A stretch of 64,000 nt of DNA from Palleronia sp. LCG004. Lineage in GTDB: Bacteria > Pseudomonadota > Alphaproteobacteria > Rhodobacterales > Rhodobacteraceae. The notes beneath the pieces were generated by a model. The model was not told the DNA's origin. It did not search any database and saw nothing but the letters and a program-made list of their open reading frames with translations. The DNA lies in contig NZ_CP136759.1 in the NCBI RefSeq assembly GCF_032931615.1, positions 2,732,501 through 2,796,500 of the forward strand, in the 5' to 3' direction. The position numbers and the translations under genes were made by a program. Below, one piece after another: positions 14,936-23,378 of the stretch (positions are counted from its first letter, which is position 1; the number at the start of each line of letters is the position of its first letter).

Positions 14936-17122
14936 TCAGTTTCCGAAGATCCGACCGATCACGTCGTTGATGACGTCGCCGACGCTCGGTTGCGGGGCGG
15001 GTCCGATCTTGCGCGGCTCGCCGCTCTGCGCGCCGGTGACCTGACCGTCGTATTGCGGTGCGGGGGCTGCAATCTGCGGATCGGTCGTGCGTCCCTGCGG
15101 TACGATCATGGGCAGCGGATGCGCAGGCAGGCCTTCATGCACGCGGATCATGGTCTCGCGCCAGATCTCGGCGGGCAGGCCGCCGCCCGTCACGCCCGTC
15201 AGCGGCGTGTTGTCGTCGTAGCCCATCCAGACGCCAGTCACGTAATCGGCGGTGAAGCCAAGGAACCAGGCATCGCGCGCCGCTTGCGTGGTGCCGGTCT
15301 TGCCGGCGGCCTCGCGTCCCGGAAGCTTGGCGCGCTGACCGGTGCCGTTTTCGATCACCTGGTTCATCATCCAGGTGAGTTCGCGCGCGGCCCGTTCGGT
15401 GATGACCCGCTCGCCCAGACCGCCGGCCTGACCGATGAGCGGTTCGTCACTGGCCTGAAGCCGCAATTCCCGAAGCCCGTAGGGCTGCACCGAAGTGCCT
15501 CCGTTGAGGATTCCGGCATAGGCACCCGTCATTTCCAGCAATGTCGATTCGGACACGCCGAGGGCCAGCGCCGGACCATCCGCGAGATCCGAGGTGATGC
15601 CGAAATCGGACGCCACCTGCCGCACGCTCTCGCGCCCCACGGCTTCGGATATCTTGACGGCCGGCACGTTGCGGCTTTGCTCCAAAGCGGTGGCCATGGT
15701 CATCGGGCCCGCGAAATCGCGCGTATAGTTCGACGGCGACCATTCGCCGGAACCGGGGATCTCGAACGAGACCGGCTCGTCCAGGACCACGTCGTCGGGC
15801 GTGAACCCAAATTCGAGCGCGGTGGCGAACACGAACGGTTTGAAGGCCGATCCCGTCTGACGGTTGGCCATGACGGCGCGATTGAACTGCCCCGCGACGC
15901 CCTTGAACTTGCGCCCCCCCACCATGGCGCGCACGGCGCCGTCGGCGCTCATCACCACGATTGCGGCCTGCGCCTTGGATTCGGGGCTGACCTTCGTCTC
16001 GAAGATCTCCCGCAGGGCGGATTCCGCGGCGCGCTGGATCCGGGGGTCGAAGGTCGTGCTGAGAATCACGTCCTCGGTCGTCTTGGAGGTCAGGAAGTCG
16101 GGCGCGTCGCCCATGACCCAATCGGCGAAGTAGCCCCCCGCGCGTGCCTCGGCCGCGGCCGACAGCTCGGCGGGATTGGCCCGCGCGGCATCGGCTTCGG
16201 CCTGGGTGAGATAGCCCTCACGCTCCATGAGCCCGACGATGACATTGGCGCGGTTCTGGCTGCGCTCGATATCGTTGGTGGGCGCATATCGGGTGGGTGC
16301 CACCAGAAGGCCTGCCAGCATCGCGGCTTCCGCTGGGCTTACGTCGTTGGCCGACTTGCCGAAATACCGCTGGGCCGCGGCCTCGAAGCCACGCGTGCCC
16401 GCACCGAGATACGCGCGATTGAGATAGATCGTCAGGATCTCGTCCTTGGAATACTTGGCTTCCATGGCGAGCGCGAAGACGGCCTCTTTGGCCTTGCGCC
16501 AGAGCGAGCCGCGGCGGCAATCCTCCTCGTAGGCGGCCTCGCTCTCCCATTCGTCGGGATCGTAGGGAACGCCGAGGCAGAGGAGCTTGGCCGTCTGCTG
16601 CGTGATGGTCGACCCGCCATGCCCGGACAAGGCGCTGCGCCCCTCGCTCAGGTTGATGCGGATCGCGCCGGCGATGCCGCGCGGGCTGACCCCGAAATGG
16701 CTGTAGAACCGGCGATCCTCGGTCGAGATGATCGCGTTCCTGAGGTTCGGAGAGATCGTCTGTGCGTCGATCTGGCCGCCGAACTGCTCGCCCCGCCAGG
16801 CAAAGACCTCTCCGTCGCGATCGAGCATGGTGACCGATCCGCGCGCGCGCCCGTCGAGCAGGTCTCCCACCGGCGGAAGCGTTGAATAGAGATACCAGGT
16901 CGCCATCCCTAGGATCAGCGCCGCGACCACGACACCGCGCAGGACGAGCCCGAAGAACAGCCGCATGACGCTCCGGATGAGGCCTGCAACCCATCCGATC
17001 GGACCCTGTCGCCGCGCACGGGGTGTCCGGGTGCGGGTCTTCCGGGGCGTCTCCTTGGGGGTGCCGCGCGTCTGCCGTCGATGCGCCACGAGCGGGCGCT
17101 TGCCTTTGCCGGAGCTGGCCAT
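14936..17122 (-). CDS. Penicillin-binding protein 1A, bifunctional class A (transglycosylase/transpeptidase)
   Basis: This 728-residue protein polymerises and cross-links peptidoglycan at the inner membrane. A basic cytoplasmic N-terminus (1-55) precedes one membrane helix (about 57-80). The GT51 glycosyltransferase domain has the catalytic E135 in EDRRFYSHFG and the segment GGSTITQQTAKLL. The transpeptidase domain has S425 and K428 (TGSAFKPF), the SRN triad (483-485) and a C-terminal KTG (AAGKTGTTQ), all intact. The ATG at 17122 is chosen because AAGGACC lies just upstream; a longer frame to 17284 lacks homology and would cross the promoter region. A cysteine-containing insert (LCLGVPYDPDEWESEAAYEE and on) follows the GT51 core, of the kind seen in alphaproteobacterial homologues. 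Confidence 0.93.
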   Translation of the reverse strand: MASSGKGKRPLVAHRRQTRGTPKETPRKTRTRTPRARRQGPIGWVAGLIRSVMRLFFGLVLRGVVVAALILGMATWYLYSTLPPVGDLLDGRARGSVTMLDRDGEVFAWRGEQFGGQIDAQTISPNLRNAIISTEDRRFYSHFGVSPRGIAGAIRINLSEGRSALSGHGGSTITQQTAKLLCLGVPYDPDEWESEAAYEEDCRRGSLWRKAKEAVFALAMEAKYSKDEILTIYLNRAYLGAGTRGFEAAAQRYFGKSANDVSPAEAAMLAGLLVAPTRYAPTNDIERSQNRANVIVGLMEREGYLTQAEADAARANPAELSAAAEARAGGYFADWVMGDAPDFLTSKTTEDVILSTTFDPRIQRAAESALREIFETKVSPESKAQAAIVVMSADGAVRAMVGGRKFKGVAGQFNRAVMANRQTGSAFKPFVFATALEFGFTPDDVVLDEPVSFEIPGSGEWSPSNYTRDFAGPMTMATALEQSRNVPAVKISEAVGRESVRQVASDFGITSDLADGPALALGVSESTLLEMTGAYAGILNGGTSVQPYGLRELRLQASDEPLIGQAGGLGERVITERAARELTWMMNQVIENGTGQRAKLPGREAAGKTGTTQAARDAWFLGFTADYVTGVWMGYDDNTPLTGVTGGGLPAEIWRETMIRVHEGLPAHPLPMIVPQGRTTDPQIAAPAPQYDGQVTGAQSGEPRKIGPAPQPSVGDVINDVIGRIFGN

Positions 17123-17245
17123 GGCCCGGTCCTTCTTGTCTGACTGCTCTTTCGCGAGAGCATAGCGGCTAAGGTGGGTAACCGAAACGCGCTTGCAACA
17201 TGCCGCGCGACTCTCTTTCGACCAATTTTTAATCACGCCAAACGT

Positions 17246-17263
17246 ATTGTGCAAAAATTGTGC
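17246..17263. repeat. Two ATTGTGC repeats spaced one helical turn apart
   Basis: ATTGTGC occurs at 17246-17252 and again at 17257-17263, an 11-base period, in the AT-rich part of the 269-base gap between the divergent penicillin-binding protein and glnK genes. Tandem half-sites at one turn suggest an operator, but I recognise no known regulator consensus. Confidence 0.35.
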
Positions 17264-17370
17264 GTTTGATGCGTTTTCACCCATCCCTGTCGGGTGCCGA
17301 AGATTGATCCGGCCTCATCACCCCCGCTTTCTTGGGCGAGACAGGCCCGGGGGCGGGTCGCATCGCATAA

Positions 17371-17730
<360 letters not shown>

Positions 17731-17761
17731 GCCGCCACGGGGAACAAGGGATTCAATCAAG

Positions 17762-19108
17762 ATGACATTGACGACACGTATTTCTCTGAGTGCCGCGGCC
17801 GTGCTGATGCCGCTGGCCGCCGTCGCCCAGGAGGCGACCGAGACGGCCGAGGCCGCCGCCCCGGGCTTCGACCAGATCGGCCCCTACATCATGACGACGC
17901 TGCTGTTCCTCATCGGCGGCTTCCTCGTCTTCTGGATGGCGGCGGGCTTCGCCATGCTCGAGGCGGGCCTCGTGCGTTCGAAGAACACCGCGACCCAGCT
18001 CACCAAGAACATCGCGCTCTTCTCGATCGCGTCGCTCATGTACTGGCTGGTGGGCTTCAATCTGATGTATCCGGGTGATGGATGGATCGTTGCGGGCTAT
18101 CTCGGCACGCTCTTCTCGCCGGCCGTGCTCGAACCCGTGGGCCTCGCGGCCGATGCGGCCGCGCTCGACTACGCATCGGTCGCTTCCGACTTCTTCTTCC
18201 AGCTCATGTTCTGCGCCACCACCGCGTCGATCGTGTCGGGTACGCTTGCCGAGCGCATCAAGCTCTGGCCGTTCCTGGTCTTCGTCGTGGTACTGACCGG
18301 CTTCATCTATCCGATCGAGGCATCCTGGCAGTGGGGCGGCGGCTGGCTGAGCGAGCTTGGCTTCTCGGACTTCGCGGGCTCGACCCTCGTGCATGCGGCC
18401 GGCGGCTTCGCGGCTCTCGCCGGGGCGATCGTGCTCGGTGCCCGGGTCGGCAAGTTCGGCAAGGACGGCCGCGTCGTGCCGATCCCCGGCTCGAACCTGC
18501 CCCTCGCCACGCTCGGCACGTTCATCCTGTGGCTCGGCTGGTTCGGCTTCAACGGCGGCTCGCAGCTCGCCGCCGGAACCGTGGGCGACATCACCGATGT
18601 CGGCCGGATCTTCGCCAACACCAACATGGCGGCCTCGGCCGGCGCGGTTGCGGCACTCATCCTGTCGCAGGTCTCCTTCGGCAAGATCGACCTTACCATG
18701 GTTCTGAACGGCGCGCTTGCGGGCCTCGTCTCGATCACCGCGGGGCCGCTCGACCCGTCGCTCTTCGGGGCGCTCTGGATCGGTGCGATCGGCGGCGTCA
18801 TCGTGGTCTACACCATCCCGCTGCTCGACAAGCTCAAGATCGACGATGTGGTGGGCGCGATCCCCGTGCACCTCATCGCGGGCTTCTGGGGCACCATGGC
18901 CGTGCCGTTCTATACCGAAGGCACCAGCTTCGTGACGCAGTTCATCGGCTTTGCCTCGATCGGCATCTTCGTCTTCGTGGTCAGCATGGTCGTCTGGCTG
19001 ATCCTCAAGGCGGTGATGGGCCTGCGCGTCAGCGAAGAGGCCGAGATCGCGGGGCTCGACGTCAGCGAGCTGGGCATGGAGGCCTATCCGGAATTCACCA
19101 GGGGTTGA
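17762..19108 (+). CDS. amtB: Ammonium transporter
   Basis: This 448-residue Amt/Mep/Rh channel conducts ammonia/ammonium across the inner membrane. A signal peptide (MTLTTRISLSAAAVLMPLAAVAQ) is followed by about eleven membrane helices. Family motifs are GFAMLEAGLVRSKN, the pore His in STLVHAAGG, WLGWFGFNGGS, and the second pore His in IPVHLIAGFWGT. It follows glnK, whose product blocks it when nitrogen is plentiful. A strong hairpin with a T-rich tail comes 30 bases after the stop. Confidence 0.96.
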   Translation: MTLTTRISLSAAAVLMPLAAVAQEATETAEAAAPGFDQIGPYIMTTLLFLIGGFLVFWMAAGFAMLEAGLVRSKNTATQLTKNIALFSIASLMYWLVGFNLMYPGDGWIVAGYLGTLFSPAVLEPVGLAADAAALDYASVASDFFFQLMFCATTASIVSGTLAERIKLWPFLVFVVVLTGFIYPIEASWQWGGGWLSELGFSDFAGSTLVHAAGGFAALAGAIVLGARVGKFGKDGRVVPIPGSNLPLATLGTFILWLGWFGFNGGSQLAAGTVGDITDVGRIFANTNMAASAGAVAALILSQVSFGKIDLTMVLNGALAGLVSITAGPLDPSLFGALWIGAIGGVIVVYTIPLLDKLKIDDVVGAIPVHLIAGFWGTMAVPFYTEGTSFVTQFIGFASIGIFVFVVSMVVWLILKAVMGLRVSEEAEIAGLDVSELGMEAYPEFTRG

Positions 19109-19137
19109 TCCTCCTCCCGAACCTTCTGGTGAAGACG

Positions 19138-19177
19138 ACCCCGGCGCGTTCCTCTCCCCGCGCCGGGGTTGGTGTTT
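19138..19177 (+). terminator. Rho-independent terminator of glnK-amtB
   Basis: An 11-base perfect stem, ACCCCGGCGCG (19138-19148) with CGCGCCGGGGT (19159-19169), loop of 10, is followed by TGGTGTTTT. It also separates amtB from the convergent acetyltransferase gene. Confidence 0.85.
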
Positions 19178-19672
19178 TCAGGGCGGCGCGGTCGCGATCA
19201 TCGGGACGATCGCGCCGCCCTTCACGTCTCGCGGTGGCCCCATGGCCCGAAAGCCGAGACGTCGATAGGCCGCGATGGCCCGCGCATTCTCCGGGTGCGG
19301 ATCGGTGACGATCGCCGGACTGCCAGCATCGAAAAGCGCCTGCATCCGCCGCGCGACAAAGGCCGGCCCATGCCCCTGTCCAAGCATTTCAGGCACTCCG
19401 ATGAACTGGTCGATGCCGCGCGTGCCGTCGGGCAGATCCTGCCAATGGGCGGCGGGCCATGCGGAGGTCGCGTAATCCTGAATGTAGGCAAAGGGCTGGT
19501 CCGCGTAATGCACGATCCATTGCGCGAGCCGCGGATCGGTGAGTTCATCCGCGTTAAAGGGATCGCTTTGATCCCACCAGCGCGACACCTCGGGCGTCGC
19601 AAGCCAGAGGCGCAGCATCGGAAGATCGTCGAGCCGGGCCGCCCTGAAACGGTAGCTGCCCGGCGCGGCCAT
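19178..19672 (-). CDS. GNAT-family acetyltransferase, AAC(6')-like
   Basis: This 164-residue N-acetyltransferase has the GNAT fold. It opens with YRFRAARLDDLPMLRLWLATPEVSRWW, a layout (RxxRxxDLPxLxxWLxxPxVxxWW) shared with the AAC(6')-Ib/siderophore-acetyltransferase branch. The acetyl-CoA loop region is EMLGQGHGPAFVARRM, and the C-terminal strand is NARAIAAYRRLGFRAMG. Whether it acts on an aminoglycoside cannot be said; many chromosomal members do not. It is the last gene of a minus-strand run with the aminotransferase (14 bases) and sulfurtransferase. Confidence 0.8.
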   Translation of the reverse strand: MAAPGSYRFRAARLDDLPMLRLWLATPEVSRWWDQSDPFNADELTDPRLAQWIVHYADQPFAYIQDYATSAWPAAHWQDLPDGTRGIDQFIGVPEMLGQGHGPAFVARRMQALFDAGSPAIVTDPHPENARAIAAYRRLGFRAMGPPRDVKGGAIVPMIATAPP

Positions 19673-19686
19673 CCTCGCCTTTTTCC

Positions 19687-20874
19687 TCAGAGACCTGCGT
19701 CGATCATCGCGGCGGCGAGGATCGGCACCGTGCGGGCGTTCAGGCCTGCAATGTTGATGCGGCTGTCGCCCACCATATAGATGCCGTGATCGCGCCGCAT
19801 CGCCTCGACCTGGTCTGGCGTCGCGCCCAGTCGTGAGAACATGCCTCGATGGTCCGCGATGAAGTCGAACCGGTCGGAATTGGACCTCTGGCGCAGCTCG
19901 TCGGCCAGTTGCCGGCGGAGCGACAGCATCCCCTGCCGCATCGTCTCGAGTTCATCCTGCCAATCGGCACGCAGTGTGTCGTCGGTCAGAACCATTGTGA
20001 CGAGGCGGGCACCGTGATCGGGCGGAAAGCTGTAATTCTGGCGGTTGAGATGCGACAGCGTTCCCTGGGCGCGCTTCGCGGCATCCCCATCGGGTGCGAT
20101 GGCGATCAGAAGGCCTGCGCGCTCGCGGTAGATTCCGAAATTCTTCGAGCAACTCGCCGCGATCAGCATCTGCGGCAGCCGTGCCGCCAGGCGGCGCAGC
20201 CCGGCCGCATCCGCATCGAGCCCGTCGCCGAAGCCCTGATATGCGATGTCGATGAAGGGAATCGCGCCGGTCCGCTCGATCAGATCGGCGATCTTGTCCC
20301 ATTGCCCAAGCGTGAGGTTCGCACCGGTCGGGTTATGGCAGCACCCGTGCAGCAGGACCAGATCGCCCTGCGCCATTCCGGCCAGATCGGCGCACATTCC
20401 ATCTAAATCGACATGCCCGGTTGCATTGTCGAAATAGCGATAGGCCTGCATTCCAAGAGAGAGATGGTTGATGATCGACAGGTGATTGGGCCAGGTCGGA
20501 TCCGACACCCAGATCCGCGCATCGGGCGCAGCCATCCGCATGAGCTCAAGCGCTTGTCGCACGGCCCCGGTACCGCCGGGCGTGGCGATCGCGGCCCGGC
20601 GGTCGGGTGCCACGGCGTCGCCCAGGATCAGATCGCCGAGCGCGCGGGCATAGTCCGGGTCGCCCGCGAGGCCGGTATAGGATTTCGTCGTCTCGGCGCG
20701 CCAGAGACGCTGTTCGGCCTCCTTCACGGCGGCCATGATCGGCGTGCGGCCTTCCGCGTCGCGAAAGACGCCGACGCCGAGGTCGATCTTGTCCTCGCGA
20801 GGATCCTCGCGGAAGGCCTGCATGAGCATCAGGATCTTGTCGGCAGGCTGTTCCTTGAGATGGCTCAGCATCAT
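19687..20874 (-). CDS. Aspartate/aromatic amino acid aminotransferase (class I PLP enzyme)
   Basis: This 395-residue class I aminotransferase of the AspC/TyrB branch exchanges amino groups between aromatic or acidic amino acids and 2-oxo acids. It shows KIDLGVGVFRD near the N-terminus, the substrate loop SYTGLAGD, GGTGAVRQAL, DPTWPNH, the PLP contact NPTG (N181) and the Schiff-base lysine K244 in SCSKNFGIYRERAG, which is intact. The ATG at 20874 overlaps the sulfurtransferase stop as ATGA; the longer frame through that gene is a shadow. Pairing with a 3-mercaptopyruvate sulfurtransferase is chemically sensible, because transamination of cysteine makes mercaptopyruvate. Confidence 0.92.
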   Translation of the reverse strand: MMLSHLKEQPADKILMLMQAFREDPREDKIDLGVGVFRDAEGRTPIMAAVKEAEQRLWRAETTKSYTGLAGDPDYARALGDLILGDAVAPDRRAAIATPGGTGAVRQALELMRMAAPDARIWVSDPTWPNHLSIINHLSLGMQAYRYFDNATGHVDLDGMCADLAGMAQGDLVLLHGCCHNPTGANLTLGQWDKIADLIERTGAIPFIDIAYQGFGDGLDADAAGLRRLAARLPQMLIAASCSKNFGIYRERAGLLIAIAPDGDAAKRAQGTLSHLNRQNYSFPPDHGARLVTMVLTDDTLRADWQDELETMRQGMLSLRRQLADELRQRSNSDRFDFIADHRGMFSRLGATPDQVEAMRRDHGIYMVGDSRINIAGLNARTVPILAAAMIDAGL

Positions 20875-21713
20875 GCGTCTCCGGTGGCGATTGGAAGGTC
20901 TTCGCGTGCGCCCCATTCGGCCCAGGATCCGTCGTAGAGCGACCAGTCGGCATGACCGACCCGCGCGAGAGCCAGCGACAGGATCGCCGCCGTCACGCCC
21001 GATCCGCAGGAGGTGACGATGGACCGTTCGAGATCGACGCCGGCCCCGGCGAAGGCCGCGCGCAGATCGTCGTCGCCCTTCATCGTGCCGTCGGGGTTCA
21101 GCACCTGCGCGAAGGGAAGGTTGCGCGCGCCCGGAATATGGCCCGCACGCAGGCCGGGTCGCGGCTCGGAGGTTTCGCCGCGAAACCTCGATGCGGCGCG
21201 GGCATCGACGATCTGCGCCGTTCCGGTCGTGATGGCACCCGCATCGCGGACGAGGGAGGGATCCGGGTCGGCGGTGAAACGGGCCTGCGTGATTTCGGGG
21301 GGCATGTCCTCGACCGGGTAGCCCTCGGCGCGCCATTTCGGCAATCCGCCGTCGAGCACGGCCACGTCACGCTTGCCCATGAGGCGGAAGAGCCACCATC
21401 CGCGCGCGGCCGAAAAGAGGCCGGCGCCGTCGTAGATCACCACGCGGTCGCCGTCGCCGATGCCCATGGCACCGATATGCTCGGCGAAGGTTTCGGGCGA
21501 CGGGGCCATGTGGGGCAAGTCGGAGGCCGTGTCGGAGACCGCATCGATGTCGAGGAAGACCGCGCCGGGAATATGCCCTGCCTCGTATTCGGCGCGGGCA
21601 TCGCGATCGGCGTCGGGCAGGTACCAGCTCGCATCGACGAGCTTGAGGTCGGGATCGCCGAGATGGGCTGCGAGCCATTCGGTCGAGACCAGCGTTTCGG
21701 GATCGTCGCGCAT
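20871..21713 (-). CDS. sseA: 3-mercaptopyruvate/thiosulfate sulfurtransferase (SseA-like rhodanese)
   Basis: This 280-residue two-domain rhodanese transfers sulfur from mercaptopyruvate or thiosulfate to acceptors such as cyanide or thiols. The N-terminal inactive domain includes WYLPDADRDAR and HIPGAVFLDIDAVSD. The C-terminal domain ends with the active-site loop CGSGVT, nucleophile C236; the CG(S/T)GVT sequence favours mercaptopyruvate sulfurtransferase over rhodanese. The ATG at 21713 follows GAGGAGG, whereas the longer frame to 21788 has no such site. It is the first gene of a sulfurtransferase-aminotransferase-acetyltransferase operon. Confidence 0.92.
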   Translation of the reverse strand: MRDDPETLVSTEWLAAHLGDPDLKLVDASWYLPDADRDARAEYEAGHIPGAVFLDIDAVSDTASDLPHMAPSPETFAEHIGAMGIGDGDRVVIYDGAGLFSAARGWWLFRLMGKRDVAVLDGGLPKWRAEGYPVEDMPPEITQARFTADPDPSLVRDAGAITTGTAQIVDARAASRFRGETSEPRPGLRAGHIPGARNLPFAQVLNPDGTMKGDDDLRAAFAGAGVDLERSIVTSCGSGVTAAILSLALARVGHADWSLYDGSWAEWGAREDLPIATGDA

Positions 21714-21797
21714 CGGGGCACCTCCTCGCATCCGGCATGCGAGATCCGGCTTACCGCGAGCGCGCCGCGGCGGCAACGACTGCCACACGCATCGAGC

Positions 21798-22271
21798 TTA
21801 TCCGGATTCCTTGAGAAGGCGCTGCTTCTGCCGCTGCCAGTCGCGTTTGGCGGCGGTTTCGCGCTTGTCGGGGGCCTTCTTGCCCTTGGCGATGCCGATC
21901 TTGAGCTTGGCCACGCCGCGATGGTTGAAATAGAGCACGAGCGGGACGAGCGTCATGCCCTTGCGCTGTGTCTCGGACCAGAGATTGGCGAGCTCGCGGC
22001 TGTTGGCGAGGAGCTTGCGCCGGCGGCGATCCTCGTGGCCGAACATGGCCGGATTGTAGGGCGCAATGTAGGAGTTGACGAGCCAGAGCTCGCCATCCTC
22101 GACGGAGGCATAGCTCTCGGCGATGTTGGATTGCCCGGTCCTGAGCGACTTCACCTCGGAGCCTTGCAGCACGATACCGCATTCGAGATCGCTTTCGATC
22201 GCGTAATCGTACCGTGCGCGCCGGTTCTCGGCGATGATCTTGTAGTTCGGATTGTCCTTGGGTTTGGCCAT
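21798..22271 (-). CDS. smpB: SsrA-binding protein SmpB
   Basis: SmpB brings tmRNA to stalled ribosomes for trans-translation. The 157-residue protein shows the family segments [46 protein letters not shown] and [21 protein letters not shown], with the basic C-terminal tail ([19 protein letters not shown]) that enters the decoding centre. No tmRNA gene was recognised in the window. It lies 105 bases downstream of dapA, with a hairpin between them. Confidence 0.96.
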   Translation of the reverse strand: MAKPKDNPNYKIIAENRRARYDYAIESDLECGIVLQGSEVKSLRTGQSNIAESYASVEDGELWLVNSYIAPYNPAMFGHEDRRRRKLLANSRELANLWSETQRKGMTLVPLVLYFNHRGVAKLKIGIAKGKKAPDKRETAAKRDWQRQKQRLLKESG

Positions 22272-22339
22272 GCCGGTGCAGATAGGCGCGGCAGCGCGCT
22301 CTGTCCAGCGGTGAGGCGGGGCGGGTGGTGCCGTAGAGG

Positions 22340-22366
22340 GGCCCCGCGGATCAGGTCCGGGGGGCC
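22340..22366 (-). terminator. GC-rich hairpin downstream of dapA
   Basis: GGCCCCGCGG (22340-22349) pairs with CCGGGGGGCC (22357-22366) with one mismatch and a 7-base loop. It starts 11 bases past the dapA stop. There is no T-run, so it may act weakly or with Rho. Confidence 0.4.
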
Positions 22367-22376
22367 GGAGGCTGCG

Positions 22377-23249
22377 TCACAGAAGGTCGAGCGCGGCCAT
22401 CGTGTCCTTCATCAGAAGCTTGGTGCCTTCGCTCAGACCCACCAGCGGAAGGCGTACTTCCTCGCGGCAGCGACCGAGCAGCGAGAGCCCGTATTTCGCG
22501 GCGACGAGGCCCGGTTCGGTGAATACGGCCTGATGGAGCGGCAGGAGGCGATCCTGAAGCTCCAGCGCGCGGGCCCAGTCGCCCGAGAGAGTGGCATGCT
22601 GGAACTCGGCGCAGAGTCTCGGAGCGACGTTCGCGGTCACGCTGATGCAGCCCACGCCGCCATGCGCGTTGAAGCCGAGCGCGCTGGCATCCTCACCCGA
22701 AAGCTGGACGAAGTCGGGACCGCAGAGCGCGCGCTGCTCGCTTACCCGAACGACGTCGCCGGTGCTGTCCTTCACGCCGACAATGCGCGGAAGCTCGGCC
22801 AGGCGGGCCATCGTGGCGGGCGTCATGTCGACGACCGACCGGCCGGGGATGTTGTAGATGACGATGGGCAGCTCGGCCGCGTCGTGGATCGCGCGGAAGT
22901 GCTCGTAGAGGCCATCCTGCGTCGGCTTGTTGTAATAGGGCGTGACGACCAGCGCGGCATCGGCACCAATCTCCTTCGCGTGGCGAATGAGGCCCATACC
23001 CTCGATCGTGTTGTTCGATCCGCAACCCGCGATGACGGGCACGCGACCCCTGGCGGCGCGCACGACCGCGGCGATCGTCTCCTCGTGCTCGGCATGGCTG
23101 AGCGTCGGCGTCTCGCCGGTCGTGCCGACGGGAACGAGGCCGTCTGTGCCCTCGTCCACGTGCCAGTCCACGAGACGTTTCAGGGCATCGAGGTCCAGCG
23201 CACCGTCCTTGAACGGCGTGACCATGGCGACGTAGGAGCCCTTGAACAT
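22377..23249 (-). CDS. dapA: 4-hydroxy-tetrahydrodipicolinate synthase
   Basis: DapA condenses pyruvate with aspartate semialdehyde, the first committed step of lysine and diaminopimelate synthesis. The 290-residue TIM barrel has GTTGE (42-46), the proton-relay Tyr in VIYNIPGRS (Y132) and the Schiff-base lysine K160 in VGVKDSTGD. All active-site residues are intact and the length is standard. It is divergent from the lytic transglycosylase gene with a 129-base gap. Its product feeds peptidoglycan synthesis, but no shared regulation is visible. Confidence 0.96.
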   Translation of the reverse strand: MFKGSYVAMVTPFKDGALDLDALKRLVDWHVDEGTDGLVPVGTTGETPTLSHAEHEETIAAVVRAARGRVPVIAGCGSNNTIEGMGLIRHAKEIGADAALVVTPYYNKPTQDGLYEHFRAIHDAAELPIVIYNIPGRSVVDMTPATMARLAELPRIVGVKDSTGDVVRVSEQRALCGPDFVQLSGEDASALGFNAHGGVGCISVTANVAPRLCAEFQHATLSGDWARALELQDRLLPLHQAVFTEPGLVAAKYGLSLLGRCREEVRLPLVGLSEGTKLLMKDTMAALDLL

Positions 23250-23378
23250 CTCGAAATCCTTCTTCCTGACGCATGCGCTGGGCCCGCCTCGGAGCCCGCA
23301 CGCACCCTATCCGCGCCGCCCGGCATTGCCAAGTTCGTGAGTTGGCCCATCGGCGCGCTTTGCGTATCGTGTCGCGCG

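Noticed and set aside
14990..16885. 631-codon plus-strand frame inside the penicillin-binding protein gene
   Set aside because: Arg/Gly/His-rich antisense shadow of a gene whose catalytic motifs are all intact on the minus strand.
20952..23378. Plus-strand open frame of about 2.4 kb continuous with the lytic transglycosylase gene
   Set aside because: It runs antisense through sulfurtransferase, smpB and dapA, has no domain or signal peptide, and the transglycosylase has its own signal peptide at 23379. It is a GC-rich shadow.
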